Origin: an uncultured Rickettsiales bacterium
Lineage (GTDB): Bacteria > Pseudomonadota > Alphaproteobacteria > Rickettsiales > UBA1997
Reading direction: 5' to 3'
Assembly (NCBI GenBank): GCA_944392135.1
Contig: CALXVQ010000002.1
Location: 1 to 64,000 of the forward strand
DNA length: 64,000 bases
The position numbers and the translations under genes are program-made. Positions 63,233 through 64,000 of the stretch are shown one piece after another. The first letter of the stretch is position 1. Every line of letters starts with the position of its first letter. The notes below the pieces were generated by a model. The model did not search any database. It had not been told where the DNA came from and saw nothing but the letters and a program-made list of their open reading frames with translations.

Positions 63233-63484
63233 TTATTTATTTAAGTTATAAAGCAAAGTATCAATAGCCTCTTCAAGACTATCAAATAAATCTCCTTTTA
63301 AATTGTAACAAACACTAATAGAACCATTATAGCTTCTAGAAACCATTTCTCTTATTATTCCAATAACTTCATTATCCTTTAATACTTCCATATCCTGTGA
63401 TTTTATAGAATTGTCTTTAATTCTAACAATGCAATCACAGACATCATATTCATAAAATTTGTTTTCTTTATTATTATTTAACAT
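63233..63484 (-). CDS. Small protein, unknown, with own repeated promoter
   Basis: 83 residues: KFYEYDVCDCIVRIKDNSIK, then IGIIREMVSRSYNGSISVCY and a helical end LFDSLEEAIDTLLYNL. It looks like a small alpha/beta domain; no known family. A good CAGGTGAAAA sequence precedes the ATG. Its promoter element (63514-63593) is a copy of that of the preceding minus-strand gene, although the proteins are not similar. Prophage-expressed accessory gene. Confidence 0.65.
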   Translation of the reverse strand: MLNNNKENKFYEYDVCDCIVRIKDNSIKSQDMEVLKDNEVIGIIREMVSRSYNGSISVCYNLKGDLFDSLEEAIDTLLYNLNK

Positions 63485-63513
63485 TTTTTCACCTGATAAT
63501 TATTATTAATTAA

Positions 63514-63593
63514 AAACACCTGCAAGACATTGATATTTATATCTCTAAGGTGTTTGCAGTATAGCTTCAAAGGTTTCATTAGTCCAGTTATTT
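63514..63593 (-). promoter_or_regulatory. 80-bp repeated promoter element, copy B
   Basis: TGGACT (63586-63581), 17 bases, TATACT (63563-63558), then AAACACC and GGTGTTT arms, as in copy A. It is 30 bases from the gene start. Confidence 0.65.
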
Positions 63594-63692
63594 CTATAAC
63601 TTATTTAAGATTCTTTGGATATTTATTTTTTAATGGGAACATCAAACTAGATATTCCCATTAATGTAAATTATAATTATATACTATTATATA

Positions 63693-64000
63693 TTATAAAT
63701 TATTATCATCTTTATTATCGTCTTTATTATTATCTTTTTTACTGAACATATCATCTATTTTAAACAATGATATTAATGTATCATTTAAATCAAATTCACA
63801 ATCCCTAATAAAATATCTAGTTTCTTTTTTAAAAGCCTTAGAACCATCATCTTTATTAAAAGCAGGCTTTGAAACATCAATGGTCAACAGACAAAATTCA
63901 AGTTCCTTTTGCATATTGGACATTACCCCTCTTATTGATGCCCTTTTCCAACCAAGCTCTTTTTCTAATTCATCAAGAGTTGCACCTTCCGATCTTGACA
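63693..64000 (-). CDS. DUF3489-like winged-helix protein, 5' end outside the window
   Basis: Reading continues from the window edge in frame with an internal ATG at 63923: GATLDELEKELGWKRASIRG then VMSNMQKELEFCLLTIDV, the pattern of DUF3489 proteins (GATxxELMxATGWQxHSVRG...LKKKLG). They are small winged-helix DNA-binding proteins common in alphaproteobacteria and their phages. The C-terminus is an Asp/Asn/Lys repeat. A true N-terminus lies beyond 64000; starting at the internal ATG would drop the recognition helix. Confidence 0.65.
   Translation of the reverse strand, partial: SRSEGATLDELEKELGWKRASIRGVMSNMQKELEFCLLTIDVSKPAFNKDDGSKAFKKETRYFIRDCEFDLNDTLISLFKIDDMFSKKDNNKDDNKDDNNL

Larger units (their letters stand above)
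28634..64000 (+). mobile_element. Prophage (lambda-type head, Mu-type contractile tail), right end outside window
   Basis: From the 3' end of tRNA-Ser(CGA) onward nearly all genes are phage-like and colinear: regulator, replication, methylases, terminase, portal, protease/scaffold, decoration, capsid, sheath, tube, tape measure, baseplate, fibre, lysis. Head genes follow the lambda order and tail genes the Mu order. Late reading frames are intact, which argues for a recent or functional prophage. No integrase, excisionase or CI-type repressor is recognised, so the element extends beyond position 64000. The left boundary at the tRNA is inferred. Confidence 0.88.

Noticed and set aside
63631-63662. 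Hairpin TAATGGGAA/TTCCCATTA
   Set aside because: Arms pair well, but no T-run follows on the minus strand, so I do not call it a terminator.
63530-63745. 71-codon plus-strand frame
   Set aside because: Overlaps the promoter repeat and the antisense of the DUF3489-like gene; composition Tyr/Phe/Leu is that of AT-rich noise.

Overview
The window is AT-rich DNA from a Gram-negative bacterium, probably an alphaproteobacterium with a reduced, low-GC genome. The evidence is the rpsB-tsf-pyrH order, SecF, MltG, a Skp-like chaperone, a coupled ruvX-dapB pair, and prophage genes resembling families common in alphaproteobacterial phages (DUF6456-like, DUF3489-like). The standard genetic code is used. 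The species cannot be named from this sequence.

The first 28.6 kb is host chromosome. From left to right it holds: rpsB-tsf-pyrH on the minus strand with an rpsB leader that can form a pseudoknot; a UvrD/PcrA helicase; dusB-mltG-rsmG; a large RND efflux pump; ruvX-dapB (the DapB lacks canonical catalytic residues); coaX-rsmJ; an APH-family kinase; two tRNAs; an HsdS/HsdM pair without HsdR; secF, rpsT, a protease-like protein without its catalytic triad, an M16 peptidase and a double-ATPase ABC protein; and a Skp/OmpH chaperone followed by tRNA-Ser(CGA). Three intergenic zones (about 12.7-13.4, 17.8-19.6 and 21.9-22.7 kb) and the left end are packed with short hairpin repeats whose inner arms vary but stay complementary, plus a 210-bp duplication and a 65-bp tandem repeat.

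From about 28.6 kb to the right edge lies a large, largely intact prophage that starts directly after tRNA-Ser(CGA) and runs off the window. Early genes are a sigma-like regulator, a winged-helix replication initiator, a helicase-loader/DnaA-N-like protein and a DUF6456-like protein. Next come a C5 methylase, a ParB-adenine methylase fusion, a GC-rich island that may hold the cos site, and a lambda-type head module (Nu1-like and GpA-like terminase, gpW, portal, ClpP-type protease with a nested scaffold, decoration protein, major capsid). A Mu-type contractile tail follows (sheath, tube, frameshifted assembly chaperone, tape measure, gpN, gpP, gp45-gp48, collar-type fibre), then lysis genes (holin candidate, overlapping spanins, M15 endolysin). 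Extra cassettes are inserted in the late operon: an adenine methylase after the terminase, and an HU gene with its own promoter, operator-like dyad and terminator. Two minus-strand genes flanking the endolysin are each preceded by the same 80-bp promoter-bearing repeat, which suggests expression in the lysogen.

The prophage is therefore a lambda-head/Mu-tail myovirus with three DNA methylases. No integrase or repressor is recognised in the window, so these may lie beyond 64 kb.
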